Origin: Acarospora socialis
Taxonomy: Eukaryota; Ascomycota; Lecanoromycetes; Acarosporales; Acarosporaceae
Length of the DNA stretch: 64,000 bases
Assembly: GCA_025617375.2 (NCBI GenBank)
Contig: JAMYGW020000019.1
Coordinates: 43,903-107,902, forward strand
Direction: 5' to 3'
Shown here: piece by piece, positions 10,363 through 19,810 of the stretch
How positions within the stretch are numbered: the first letter of the stretch is position 1
Layout of the letters: each line of letters starts with the position of its first letter
Notes under the pieces: generated by a model
Told to the model about the DNA's origin: nothing
What the model saw: only the letters and a program-made list of their open reading frames with translations
Databases searched by the model: none
Position numbers and translations under genes: made by a program

Positions 10363-11775
10363 ATGCAGAACGTTGCTTTGGCCCTTCTTCCTCTATGCGC
10401 GCTGGTCACTGCCATCCCCAAGCCTCACGTTGCAGTGCTGTTCGGCTTGGACATCAACAACCTGTCTGGGTCTGACCCAACATTACCACCCAAGTCCATT
10501 TCTTTCCCTACTGGGGGGCCCTCCAACCCCTACCCATCCGGCATACCCACCCAGCCCGACCAATGCGACGGACAGAACCCGTCCAATGACTGTTTCAACG
10601 CCATGGGTGGATCAGGCGGCTACCTCTGGTTTGACAAGGACTCACAATGCAGCAACTCTCAAAAGTCCGTGCTGGAGACTGCCGTGTGGCATGCGACGAT
10701 GCTCGCCGCGCATTCAGCCAATTTCCCAGACAATGGCAAGGACACCCACGGCCGAGCTTCCGGCATGTTCTACTTGGGCCCTGACTTTGCCTCTCAGCAG
10801 ACCCGAATCGCCGGCAACCTGAAGCGTGCCTGGCAATTCAAGACGAGTCAGACCTCTAAGAAGGAGTACATCACGACCAGCTGCAAGGATACCAAGAACC
10901 TTTGTGGCCGAAAGATCGGCGGCAAAGCCGTCGGGGGTTATGCTTGGACCTACAGCGGCTGGGCTTTCTATTACTACTACATCACCCTTTGCCCGACCTT
11001 CTTCACCCTGGACACTCTCGACACAAAGCTCAACCAGGTGGAGCAGGAGCTCGCCAGCGGTAGCACAAAAATGGCCAAGGACATGACTTGGCTAAGAAGT
11101 ACAGGTCAATTCTTCCTCCACGAGATGATGCACACCCGCATTGCAACCGGCGGCGTCGAGCCGCATATCATCGATGAATACGTCGTCCCGATCCCAGATG
11201 GCGAAAAGCACGGTGTCAACGACGTCAAGGCGTACGGGCCGAGGCTTGTTCACGCCCTGGCAAAACGGAGCCTCAACCATGGCGGTGGGGCGACTCGAGC
11301 ATCGAGAAACGCTGACAGCTACGCAATGCTGGCCAATGCTGTCTGGTAAGTTCAGATGTCAGGATAACCATCATGTGGTACAAGCTAATCTCCTCTTTTG
11401 AGGTGGTGGGACACTACGGGATATTTTCCAGGCATATCTGGAAAGGCAGACCCAAGCACGGCCCAAGATGACTTCAATGATGCCAACTTCCCGGTCTCCC
11501 TCCACATCGATCTCGACAACAGCACGAATCCGAGTGCTGCAGACTTCACCAGCTTGTTTAACGATAATCTACAGGCTTTTGGTAACGGGCCTCCCGACCT
11601 GGACGACCAGGTCGATAGTACTCCCACCACGTCATCGCTACCACCACCGCCGTCGTCCACGGCGGCTCCAGTAGTTCCAGCTCCAGGTCCTTCTGGTTCG
11701 GACGCGTCTGCTTCACCTGATAGTCCTCGGACTTCTTCGCCTTCAAATCCTGCGCCTCCACGCCTTTACCCATAG
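10363..11775 (+). CDS. Secreted aspzincin-type metalloprotease domain
   Basis: Exon 1 is 10363-11345; a 57-bp intron (11346-11402) splits a Trp codon; exon 2 begins at 11403. The signal peptide is residues 1-18 (MQNVALALLPLCALVTAI). The zinc-binding HEMMH is at residues 253-257 and GVNDVKAYG at about 284-292, which matches the GTxDxxYG-like element that supplies the aspartate ligand in aspzincins (M35/Lys-specific metalloendopeptidase group). A NADSYA motif follows near the end of exon 1. The predicted role is extracellular proteolysis. Exon 2 ends in a Pro/Ser-rich linker. Without a further splice it stops at 11775 (TAG). Phase-1 donors inside the linker (for example near 11690 or 11723), used with the acceptor CCCATAG ending at 11775, would join it to the downstream frame, and I favour that fusion. 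Start chosen for the signal peptide. Confidence 0.8.
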
Positions 11776-14700
11776 GGGCTACTGTGGTGACTGAAACTAT
11801 AAGTGGCAAGACGATAACAGAGACGTATGAGCCAATCACCTACACCCAATTTGCTACAATTACAGCAATCATCACAACTACAATGTTCAATGCACAGCGG
11901 AGCCCTGCCACGATTGTGGTTGGTTCATCTGGAGTGGCTTGGACACCCTACCACCCAGGACCAGGAGTCCCAAATGTTCACCCTCCATCAGTCTTACCCG
12001 GTGCTCCGCGCAGAACTCAGACATATGCAAAATCCTCTCTCACTTCAAGTGTGTCATTGCCATCTGGAGGAACGATAGTAGTTGCTACACTTGGTTCGTC
12101 TGTCCTTACTGAGACTTTCGTTCCTGCCACTATCTCAAGCTACATTTCTTTGACATCAACAATCACCACAACCACCTTTGGTGCTCAAGGCAGCCCTGTC
12201 ACATTCTTGATTGGTCCGGGTGGCATTGAATGGACACCCATTAACCTACCCTCTGAAGTTCCTGAAGTTCCTTTGCCTTCAGGACTTCCTCTGAGGCCCA
12301 AGGCACCTGCAAATAAGTCATGGAGCTTCACATCAGTGGATAGTATAAATAGCCCAAAATCACCCAGAATTGATTCACCCACTATCAAATCAACAGGAGC
12401 CCCACCACACAGCATACCTTCTACAAATTACATCTCAATCACAGACGCCTTTGATAAAATAACTCAATCAGAGACAACCCTTGTTGTTGGGAGTGTAACA
12501 GGGAGTTGGTCAAAAGCAACCTTTGCTGATCTGAGTACTATTACAGCTCCACAAACAGTAACAACATCACTAGTTCAAACCAACAAGGACAGCAGCAAGT
12601 TTACAGTTTCTGCCGCAGTCATTATTGTTGGGCCTGGCGGTCGCTGGTAAGAAACTCTGTTCTTGCGAATTCGCCTTGCAATGTTCATGTTATTGAGCTG
12701 ACGCCATTGAATAGGTGGAATGGAGGCACCGGTGGTTTAGGAATCCACAGTCTTTTGTGTATCTGGCCTTTGTGCTCGCCAGGGGGTGGTGGAGATGTTG
12801 GTAGCGTTGATTCTGGTACTAACCCCAATGACCCCAATAGTCTGAGTAGCAACAACAACGACAACAATAAGTCCTCCAGCGGCTCAAAGCCATCCAGTAT
12901 AGAAAGATCAAAGGTAACTAGTTCTACAAAATCATCTTCACCAACATCATCCTGCAATGCGAGGACTATCGCTTCGGATTGCTTGGTTCTTTGTTCCACA
13001 CCAACCGGCATCAGCACTCAAACTTGCTCTACAAGCTGTTACTCTACTATCACTGCCTGCAGTGCTACAGGCACCACCGTTACCTCCATTGTCAGTGCCT
13101 GCAAACCACTAAAAGGCTGGTCCAAGGTAGTTGATGGAGAAGACACTTCAATAGACCAGCCCCTAGGCGCAGTGGGTACAGCTCATTTTGAAGGTCCATC
13201 AAGTCCCACCTTGTCCGCCAAAGCCACTAGTCTTATAATCAATGCTGGTCCTACAAAAGCAGCAACGCGTGCCACAGTTACCTCATCAACCACTTACATC
13301 CCTAGATGTAGGGCAGACGGCGATCCACAGTATAGTCCAGCAAGCTGGTGTGACTGTGGATCGAGCTCTACCTACCCAACTCTGTCCACTAAGTCTGGCA
13401 CTACTTCAGCAAATTGTGCATATTCTACACTACCTGCATCAACAATTAAACCAATCAGTACTGGCTATGCATCAACAAATATACCTGGTCAAGACAGAGT
13501 TCCTGATTGTGCTGTGATTGTCTCAGCTTCTGGGACATTGGCCTACTGCAACTGTGATGGAACACCAGCACCATTACTCAGTTCCACTTCCACAGGAGTA
13601 CTCAATTGTCACTACACCATTCAACCAACCAGTGCCTACAACCCAAAAGTTCTACCACCATCGTCAGCTGCACCACCACCGCCACCGTACGCAACTGGAA
13701 AGTGCAATGTTCATATCTGGCAAGGCCTCGGACCGCAGCCGACGGACCCGGAGGTTGTCATCTTTGTCAACATTACTGATGCCAATGGCACTGTTATCGG
13801 TTCTGGCTCCGATAAACGTAATTGGGGCCAGACATTGTCGGTTGAAAGCAAGCTGGAAGACCCAATGAAAGTAACGCCACAGACGGGTGTCAAGAATAAG
13901 AGACGCTCAGCTAAGGTATCTCTTGGCAAAAGGGCGGCGGGCGTTCCTCAAGGAACTCGACCCTTATTTGAGAAAGGTCCGGTGGACTTCGCAATCAGTG
14001 GACAATCATGGGACACTACCTCCTCTCAATGCTCGGTCGGTGCTTGGGACAATGGCAATGCAAAGGACTTCTTCGGCGCTCTGTTTTTTGGTGACAATCC
14101 ATTCCCCGTAAGTTAGACTTTTATCGACTCAATATCTTGGATTTCGGCACTGATGATCTATGCTTCACAGAATCGCCAAATAGATTGCAAATTTGACTGT
14201 CTGGGGCACAGTAAGAGGCGAGCAGTTGCCAAACAGTTTGGACATTCCCACAAGAGTGGCAAAGACTTCAGGCGAGACGTTCTTGCCACGGATCCTTCCC
14301 AAACAGTTGGTGACATTCCATCATCAGTGGATGAGCACTTGTTTAATGTGCGTGCACTGACAGACCATGGTGCTGCATGGCAGAAGTACGCGCCGAGTGG
14401 CACAAGATACTATGCAGTGTGGCAAGCCAAGACTGGGGATGACGCTGTGTCTCCATGCAATTTGGATGATTTCTTTATAATCAACTCGATTACCCGTTGC
14501 ATGCCTGCGATGAAAGTCCGAGATACTTTGAAGAAGAACGGCTACCTAACTGACAAAGAGTACTACGCCATCATAGTTGCAGGACCCAAGGACAACGCCA
14601 TTGCAGATTTTCAAAGCACCATCAGTGCCAGCCAAGGTGTCTTCCTCGCGAACGGTAACAACAGAGGTGCTTTGCCCTCAGACAGAAAGGACCCCGAGTA

Positions 14701-15136
14701 CAACCCGCAGTTTCCTAACGGCCGAGACCCAATCCCATATCAGTTCTCCACAGTGGCGTGGTGGATGTGGCAGAAGACAGTGCTGCTAGCCAACGAAGAG
14801 AAAAACAAAGTGAACCCATCTCAGGCAGACTACAAGTACTCGGACATCAAGTCCTTCTGGCAGCGTGAGATTAATAACCCAGATACTATATCCATCCTCG
14901 ATGAAGCATTCAAGGGGAAAGATCTCGCATCAACGCTGACATGGACTCCCAAGGACACAAATCAGGATACCAATGCTTTCTGGGCGCTTCTAGGTTCACC
15001 AAATGGGAATGGTATTCAGTACTTTCTTATCGACAACAAGGTCACCTTGAAGGGAAAGGGAATCAAATGCATCAAAGCTACAAGTATTGAGAGCAGCGGC
15101 TTGAGACTTTACACCATGTGGGCGATATTTGATTGA
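11776..15136 (+). CDS. Repetitive secreted tail of killer-toxin/chitinase-like type, probably fused to the metalloprotease
   Basis: Exons 11776-12646, 12715-14107 and 14171-15136; both internal introns have strong donors (GTAAGA, GTAAGT) and good branch sites. The frame has no credible own start and no signal peptide, which argues that it continues the upstream protease gene (about 1,500 residues in all). Recognisable parts in order: TVVTETISGKTITETY repeats; two VGxxGxxWTP modules (near 11930 and 12210); GPGGRWWNGG and CIWPLC; a Cys-rich block CNARTIASDC..TCSTSCYST typical of tails behind fungal GH18 killer-toxin-like chitinases; a PPPPYATGKC domain (from about 13680) ending SVGAWD; and a unique C-terminal domain of about 320 residues that I do not recognise (FWALLGSPNGNGIQYFLID). 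No GH18 catalytic motif is present. Function unknown; secretion and wall association are inferred. Confidence 0.7.
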
Positions 15137-15847
15137 TTTTGGTGTATTTGAATTGGTGAAAGCAGTTTAAAAAAGATTGAGGCATTACACATGTATAGAG
15201 TTTTTTTATGCTACCTCCTTGTGTAGAATATTTACGGATACAGGCCTCCAGAAAATCTTCCACTCATTAGAATGTATGAGGAAGTGGCAGGGCGGTTACC
15301 TGAGCTCGATATTATGATCTTGGCAGAGCCTAGTTCGCATATGTATTCCTCAAAGGCTACCGAGACAACGAGATGAAGCAGCTGAGAGACGAGATCGACT
15401 CAACTCACAGATCTGAATTTATAAATCCAAATGGTAATATGACATTAAGATATGGCTAAGGGAATTACTCGAAGATCAATTTGGAGGACCAGTGATTGGA
15501 TATAGTCTTCAATCCTCTGAACTCTCGCTGTTTCTAGCTTGTCGCTGGTCCCAACAAAGACACCTTAGTTATCATGGTCTTAACCCTGTTAATCTACACA
15601 TTACACCATATCACCGTCATGAAGGGTCTAGTCAATCATAAGTGTTGTTCCAAGGAGCGTGTGCATTAAAGATCCGAGCGTTTCAACACGCTCTGCCCTC
15701 ATATTGAATTTTGAATGCTGCCAATTTGTTGAGTCGGCGAAGCGGATCATGAGAGATGGAATTGGGTCAAATGCTTGATTAAGCGTTGACAGAGGCCAAG
15801 AACATCTCGAATGTACAACCAAAGACTGTTTGGTGCCTTGGCTGGAG
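15137..15847. other. No supported gene
   Basis: Intergenic stretch between convergent genes. A 250-codon minus frame that enters from 16380 and ends at 15628 is the shadow of the gene at 15848-16726 with a poor composition and is not supported. Confidence 0.5.
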
Positions 15848-16726
15848 CTATTTATCGTTAAGTGTCTCCTCCAGCACCTCATTGTATTCTGTCCGCTTCT
15901 GAGCCCTCTCTGGATCCTGTGAGACAACGATCTGCATTGCGTGCTTGAGTGGGCAGCAAAACACACGTACTCCACCCAAGTCACCACCATTGCTGCAGTC
16001 ATATCCCATAACGTCTCCACCTTCCCTGCAGTTGTACTTCTGCGCAACATCCTCATTCTTCCACACGAGCAGTACCCCGTGCTCTTGCCAACCCCCATAA
16101 AGCACAATGAAGACAAGTGAAAAGGTCTCTCGCAGCTTGAACGCTCCCACTCGTCGTGGCCTGTTCGGGCACACTTCCCACGGAAAAGGCTTGTCTTCAA
16201 TATCCTTCTCCAAACTCTGCAGCTTCTCACAAAGGACGTGATGAAAATGCAGAATCTGCTCCAACCTCTCGACGGGTGGCGTAAACCGCATGAACTTCCC
16301 AAAAAAACTCCCATCCGACACATCCTTGTCTTGTGCTCGATGCAGGAACCATTCCCGGTAGATCTGGGGCCATAGATCAAAGTGGTCTGAAGTCATCAAC
16401 CCAGCATTGCCATAAATGGCACAGTCCTTCCAACAGAAAGCGCGGCAGTCGTCGGGATTGAGCTGGGAGAGTTGCCGGGCGACATTTTGGTTCCCATAGT
16501 CGCGGAAGACAAGCCAGCGTTCGGCGTCGGTGGAGCCGGGGTGGATGTAGAGTGGGATGTAAAAGCTAGTGCGTAGGGGATCGTGGTGGGCCTCTTCAGC
16601 ACATCCGCGGAGGTGGGACGGGCTGCTGTACTCAGGGTTGCCACTCATGGGTGGGTCCTTTTGCTCCCAGACTGTTTGGGGCATGGTGCTTGAAGAGGAG
16701 AGATGATATGTTGGGAGGTCAGCCAT
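15848..16726 (-). CDS. Hypothetical protein, 292 aa
   Basis: Intact single frame starting MADLPTYHLSSSSTMPQ; a second in-frame ATG (MPQTVWEQ) could also serve. It has no signal peptide or membrane span. Composition is that of a folded cytosolic protein with many Trp, His and Cys (FCWKDCAIYGNAGLM, FHHVLCEKL, GYDCSNGG, VFCCPLKHAM). The C-terminal half includes a hydrophobic strand SLVFIVLYGGW. I do not recognise the family. The length of the open frame, balanced composition and lack of a competing frame of equal quality support a real gene. Confidence 0.6.
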   Translation of the reverse strand: MADLPTYHLSSSSTMPQTVWEQKDPPMSGNPEYSSPSHLRGCAEEAHHDPLRTSFYIPLYIHPGSTDAERWLVFRDYGNQNVARQLSQLNPDDCRAFCWKDCAIYGNAGLMTSDHFDLWPQIYREWFLHRAQDKDVSDGSFFGKFMRFTPPVERLEQILHFHHVLCEKLQSLEKDIEDKPFPWEVCPNRPRRVGAFKLRETFSLVFIVLYGGWQEHGVLLVWKNEDVAQKYNCREGGDVMGYDCSNGGDLGGVRVFCCPLKHAMQIVVSQDPERAQKRTEYNEVLEETLNDK

Positions 16727-17224
16727 TGGCTAGAGTAGCAGTTATAAAGCTTTCCGTTCAAGGGTCAAACTATTCACACTTAAGCTCACTGTTGATTACT
16801 AGCTTTTAGTGCTTAAAATTATGTTATGTAACGCCTCGGGTATGTAGGGCTAAGGGGTTTGGCTAAAGGTTCCAGTACAACGTATGGGTGACTCTTAGAC
16901 TTGTAACCAATAAAGTGATCTATTGATTGGGTTGAACACGATTGTTTCCATAGGGAAAACGATACTACTATATAATAGGTTGCTCGACTTCTCGCTGTCG
17001 AGCAGTCGAGCTCGTACCAAGTCGTACGCCCTCCCGGCGTTACCTTTTAGAACCAATCAGGTTCTTAACCGTAGCAAATTATTACTTTACAAAGCTTATT
17101 ATCATGGGTCACACTTATTATTTAATAAAGATCGTATGTTTTTTCAATAGTAGTTATAATCACAACGCCAAGAAATGTATAATAAGCGGTAAATAGAGCA
17201 AATAATAGTCTTTGTATGATGGTA
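16727..17224. other. No supported gene
   Basis: AT-rich spacer between the hypothetical gene and the repeat cluster. A 75-codon plus frame at 16923-17150 has no features. Confidence 0.4.
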
Positions 17225-17395
17225 TAGTTAACGTGAATTGATTATCTTAACCATGGTTAACATGAATTGTGTGGGTTGAGTGTCAGCATGCTTTGCTATA
17301 CAGATCATATATACAATAAGCAACCCCTGACACACCAGACCTAGCTAAGACAATGAGTGCAGCTAGAATATCACATATTAATAAGCTATCCGTTT
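17225..17395 (-). repeat. Dispersed LTR-like repeat, copy B
   Basis: Shares with copies near 2030-2192 and 55095-55245 the order CATGGTTAACATG (or variant), then GCAACCCCTGACAC (17330-17343), then AGCAGCTAGAA-like sequence. It is probably an LTR fragment of the same copia-type family, isolated from any coding remnant. Confidence 0.55.
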
Positions 17396-17452
17396 ATAAG
17401 TTTCTGTTAGAGTTCAATACTCATGATGAGAAGTTAAGTTCTCAGTAGTGTT

Positions 17453-17560
17453 TGTTAGGATCTTGACCACTAAGGCAAAAGGCCCACCTGACCGCAAGGT
17501 CAGGTTCTAAGTGAATGTATAAGTGAATGTGCAGGTTGCGCGTCGCGCGCGACCGTAACA
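17453..17560 (+). mobile_element. 108-bp TG..CA element with two hairpins, 5-bp TSD
   Basis: Starts TGTTAGGATC and ends ACCGTAACA, flanked on both sides by GTGTT (17448-17452 and 17561-17565). It contains a perfect 8-bp stem with a GCAA loop (486-505 of the 17 kb block, i.e. 17486-17505) and a second 9-bp GC-rich hairpin (17534-17554). A related 102-bp copy sits at 52186-52287 and a more distant one at 56437-56536 on the other strand. TG/CA ends and a 5-bp duplication suggest a solo LTR of a very small LTR retrotransposon. No coding. Confidence 0.65.
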
Positions 17561-17565
17561 GTGTT

Positions 17566-17731
17566 TGTTAGGGTGTAAGCCTAAGCTATGTGATTCAAGA
17601 TATAATATATAAGTAATAGTTAAGGAAGCAAGTGGGTAAAGGGGGGTGTGACCGCTATATATGCGGAGGTGCTTAGTAATCATGCTTAGTAAGCATGACG
17701 TCACGATGTGGAGAGGCCTTGCCCCGTAACA
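17566..17731 (+). mobile_element. 166-bp TG..CA element adjoining the first, sharing its TSD
   Basis: Starts TGTTAGGGTG, ends CCCCGTAACA and is again bounded by GTGTT (17561-17565 and 17732-17736). It has a TATATAAG box and a short palindrome CCGCTATATATGCGG. The interior is unlike the 108-bp neighbour although the termini agree, so this looks like a second insertion at the same target, or a composite solo LTR. No coding capacity. Confidence 0.55.
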
Positions 17732-17880
17732 GTGTTCTACTGGGCTCAATGCCATATAGTAAATAGTATGTAAACTCAAGCCATGGCTATCAAAGTTAAG
17801 TGTTTATGTGTTAGTCTGTTATTTCTCTTCTCTCACTACGAAGTACTGTGTGGGATATATATAAGGTCTAAGCAAATATG

Positions 17881-18658
17881 CATGGCCAACAGGTAAGCAA
17901 AGACCTAGGATATACACTTCCACTAATGCACGACAGTCTTGGCAGTGCTGATTTTACTGTGCCTACAAATGAGTTTGGTGAGAAATCTTGTTTCTCTCAG
18001 AAAATTTCAGAGTTGGTGCAGAACAGCACTGCCAAGAACGCCATGCAGTAGTAGCGGGCTAACGAAACTTGCCCCAATACTGTGTAATCATTTACGACCT
18101 AGAACTATACGTCATTTCGGTTAAGCTGCAGGAGTGCCAGCGACTCCTGCAATCATCGTCCCACTGCGAAGACCGCATAAAACTACCGGACAAGTCGATA
18201 ACGTTGGTCATATTCACTTTGGATTCTTCTTTTGAGTCGTGGACAGCTCTGCATTATCATTCGTATCTAGAACAATCTCCTCCACGGGACACCGCCAGCG
18301 CGTGGGATAGCGTCAGGGATTCTGCTAATCCACCAAACCTGCATACTTATTGGGTTGAACGTATGGGCGGATACCGCCAATTACTTGGTAATATTCTCAC
18401 GCGTGGCTCTCCTTAATGAATAGTAGTTATATTTGAGCTAAGCGTCTCTTAGGATTTACACACTCGGGGTCTTTTCAATCCACGGTGTCGTTGTCGTTGT
18501 CTGCACTGGATTGTCTCGCTCTACTTCTGCCAGTCAACAAACTCACCATCCGCGTCACTTCGTGAACACAATGGAAAGCAGGATCGTGCCTCTATACCAT
18601 CCAAATGGGGTCGATAAAGTCATCGGTTTCGGGTCCACTAGCTTTATAGGTCGTCTCA
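17881..18658. other. Weak open frames upstream of the HET-s-like pseudogene
   Basis: A plus frame at 18069-18416 (115 codons, MPQYCVIIYDLELYV to a TAA) is open but lacks a recognisable domain, and a different frame just upstream (SLGSADFTVPTNEFGE) ends in two stops. The region may be a decayed gene. Nothing more can be supported. Confidence 0.3.
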
Positions 18659-19478
18659 ATGACAGACGCTGCTGGACTCGTGCTTGGTCTCCCGGAAACA
18701 TTCATCTCTTGCGTACAATGCTTCGAGTACATTCAGTTAAGCCGGAAGTTGGAGGAAGATCATGACACAGCCGTGCTTAAGTTGAGTAACACAGGACCAA
18801 GCTTGTCGCGATGGGGAAAAGCTGTGGGCCTTAGTGGGGCGCTTATAAAGAAGGATCAAATGACCGTTCTAGAGCCCAAGCAAGACCTCTCCTCGAGGGA
18901 ACTCTAAAGCGCTTTGAGAAGGCCGGCGCCAAGAGCGAAGAGTTCAAGCTGAGAGTAAAGAGCGACGACTTAGCCTTAGTCAACCAGGATATGGATCCGA
19001 AAGCCAAGAATCTCTCAATTAAGATGCACGCTTGGATGCGTACGCGCTATATAAAACCAGCAGAACCGGATGACAAAAGTCCGCTGGGCCATCTACGAGA
19101 AGAAGGTTCTCAACAGCCTCATAAGTGATCTCCGCGAGCTTGTCGATGGCTTGATCAATTTTTTTCCAACCGTCCACGACTCTCAAAGGCAGCTCTGCGA
19201 AATCGAAGTGTCGGAGTTGGAAGACGACGCTCTAGTGCTTATGCACGGTATAGCTAAGGATGATGACGAGATCATGGAGGGAGTCGCGACGGCGGAGATT
19301 ACGGAACTTCAAACACGTGGCCATGTGTTCAAGAAGTTCGACATCGACGGCAAAACCGATCTTTAGAGCTGGTGACACAGTCGCCAGGGGAGCGGTTGTG
19401 ACCGGGCCAGGCAGCAACTATGAAGACTTCAAAATTCGGGGATCAGGACATGTGAATACAGGAGACAACTATGAATGA
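18659..19478 (+). pseudogene. HET-s-like gene: HeLo domain plus amyloid-type motif, frameshifted
   Basis: Frame 2 from 18659 encodes GLVLGLPETFISCVQCFEYIQ and then LKLSNTGPSLSRWGKAVGLS, the start of a HeLo (prion-inhibition and propagation) domain as in Podospora HET-s. The homology moves to frame 1 near 18901 (TLKRFEKAGAKSEEFKL, DMDPKAKNLSIKMHAWM), to frame 2 near 19070 (VRWAIYEKKVLNSLISDLRE) and to frame 3 near 19360. There the product ends GSNYEDFKIRGSGHVNTGDNYE, which has the spacing of the HET-s-related amyloid motif at the C terminus of such effectors. At least three frameshifts make it inactive as assembled; an assembly gap lies 230 bp downstream. In working relatives the amyloid motif seeds folding, which turns the HeLo domain into a membrane-attacking form in incompatibility cell death. 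No NLR partner is visible. Confidence 0.75.
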
Positions 19479-19710
19479 ACGGTTCTTGGCGCGTCCAAGC
19501 AGAATGAGACAGAGGATAGGTGGAAATTGCACGAAGATGGTACCCTGGCGTCATTCTCCTGTAGAGACTGGTAGTTAAAGCACCAGGAGCCGCGGTCTCG
19601 TTCTACAACTTCTTCCCGCAAGGCTTTACAGCCTAAAGAAACAGAAGTAAATGATTGAGATATCGGAGCAAGCATATGGAGTTGATATGGAAGCGTTGAT
19701 ATTCCTTCTC

Positions 19711-19810
19711 NNNNNNNNNNNNNNNNNNNNNNNNNNNNNNNNNNNNNNNNNNNNNNNNNNNNNNNNNNNNNNNNNNNNNNNNNNNNNNNNNNNNNNNNNN
19801 NNNNNNNNNN
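19711..19810. other. Assembly gap (100 N)
   Basis: Exactly 100 undetermined bases, the conventional size for a scaffold gap of unknown length. Order and distance across it are uncertain. Confidence 0.98.

Larger units (their letters stand above)
17404..17880. repeat. Second dispersed repeat, interrupted by nested insertions
   Basis: 17404-17447 and 17737-17880 together match the uninterrupted sequence at 54912-55062 and, inverted, at 53536-53690 (shared core AGAAGTTAAGTT..CAGTAGTG and CTCAATGCCATATAGTA). The host repeat is split here by a 279-bp block, so the other copies serve as empty-site references. It is probably an LTR fragment; TATATAAGG near 17857 could be a TATA box. Confidence 0.6.

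Noticed and set aside
15628-16380. 250-codon minus-strand frame overlapping the hypothetical gene
   Set aside because: Overlaps the better-composed frame 15848-16726 on the same strand in another phase.
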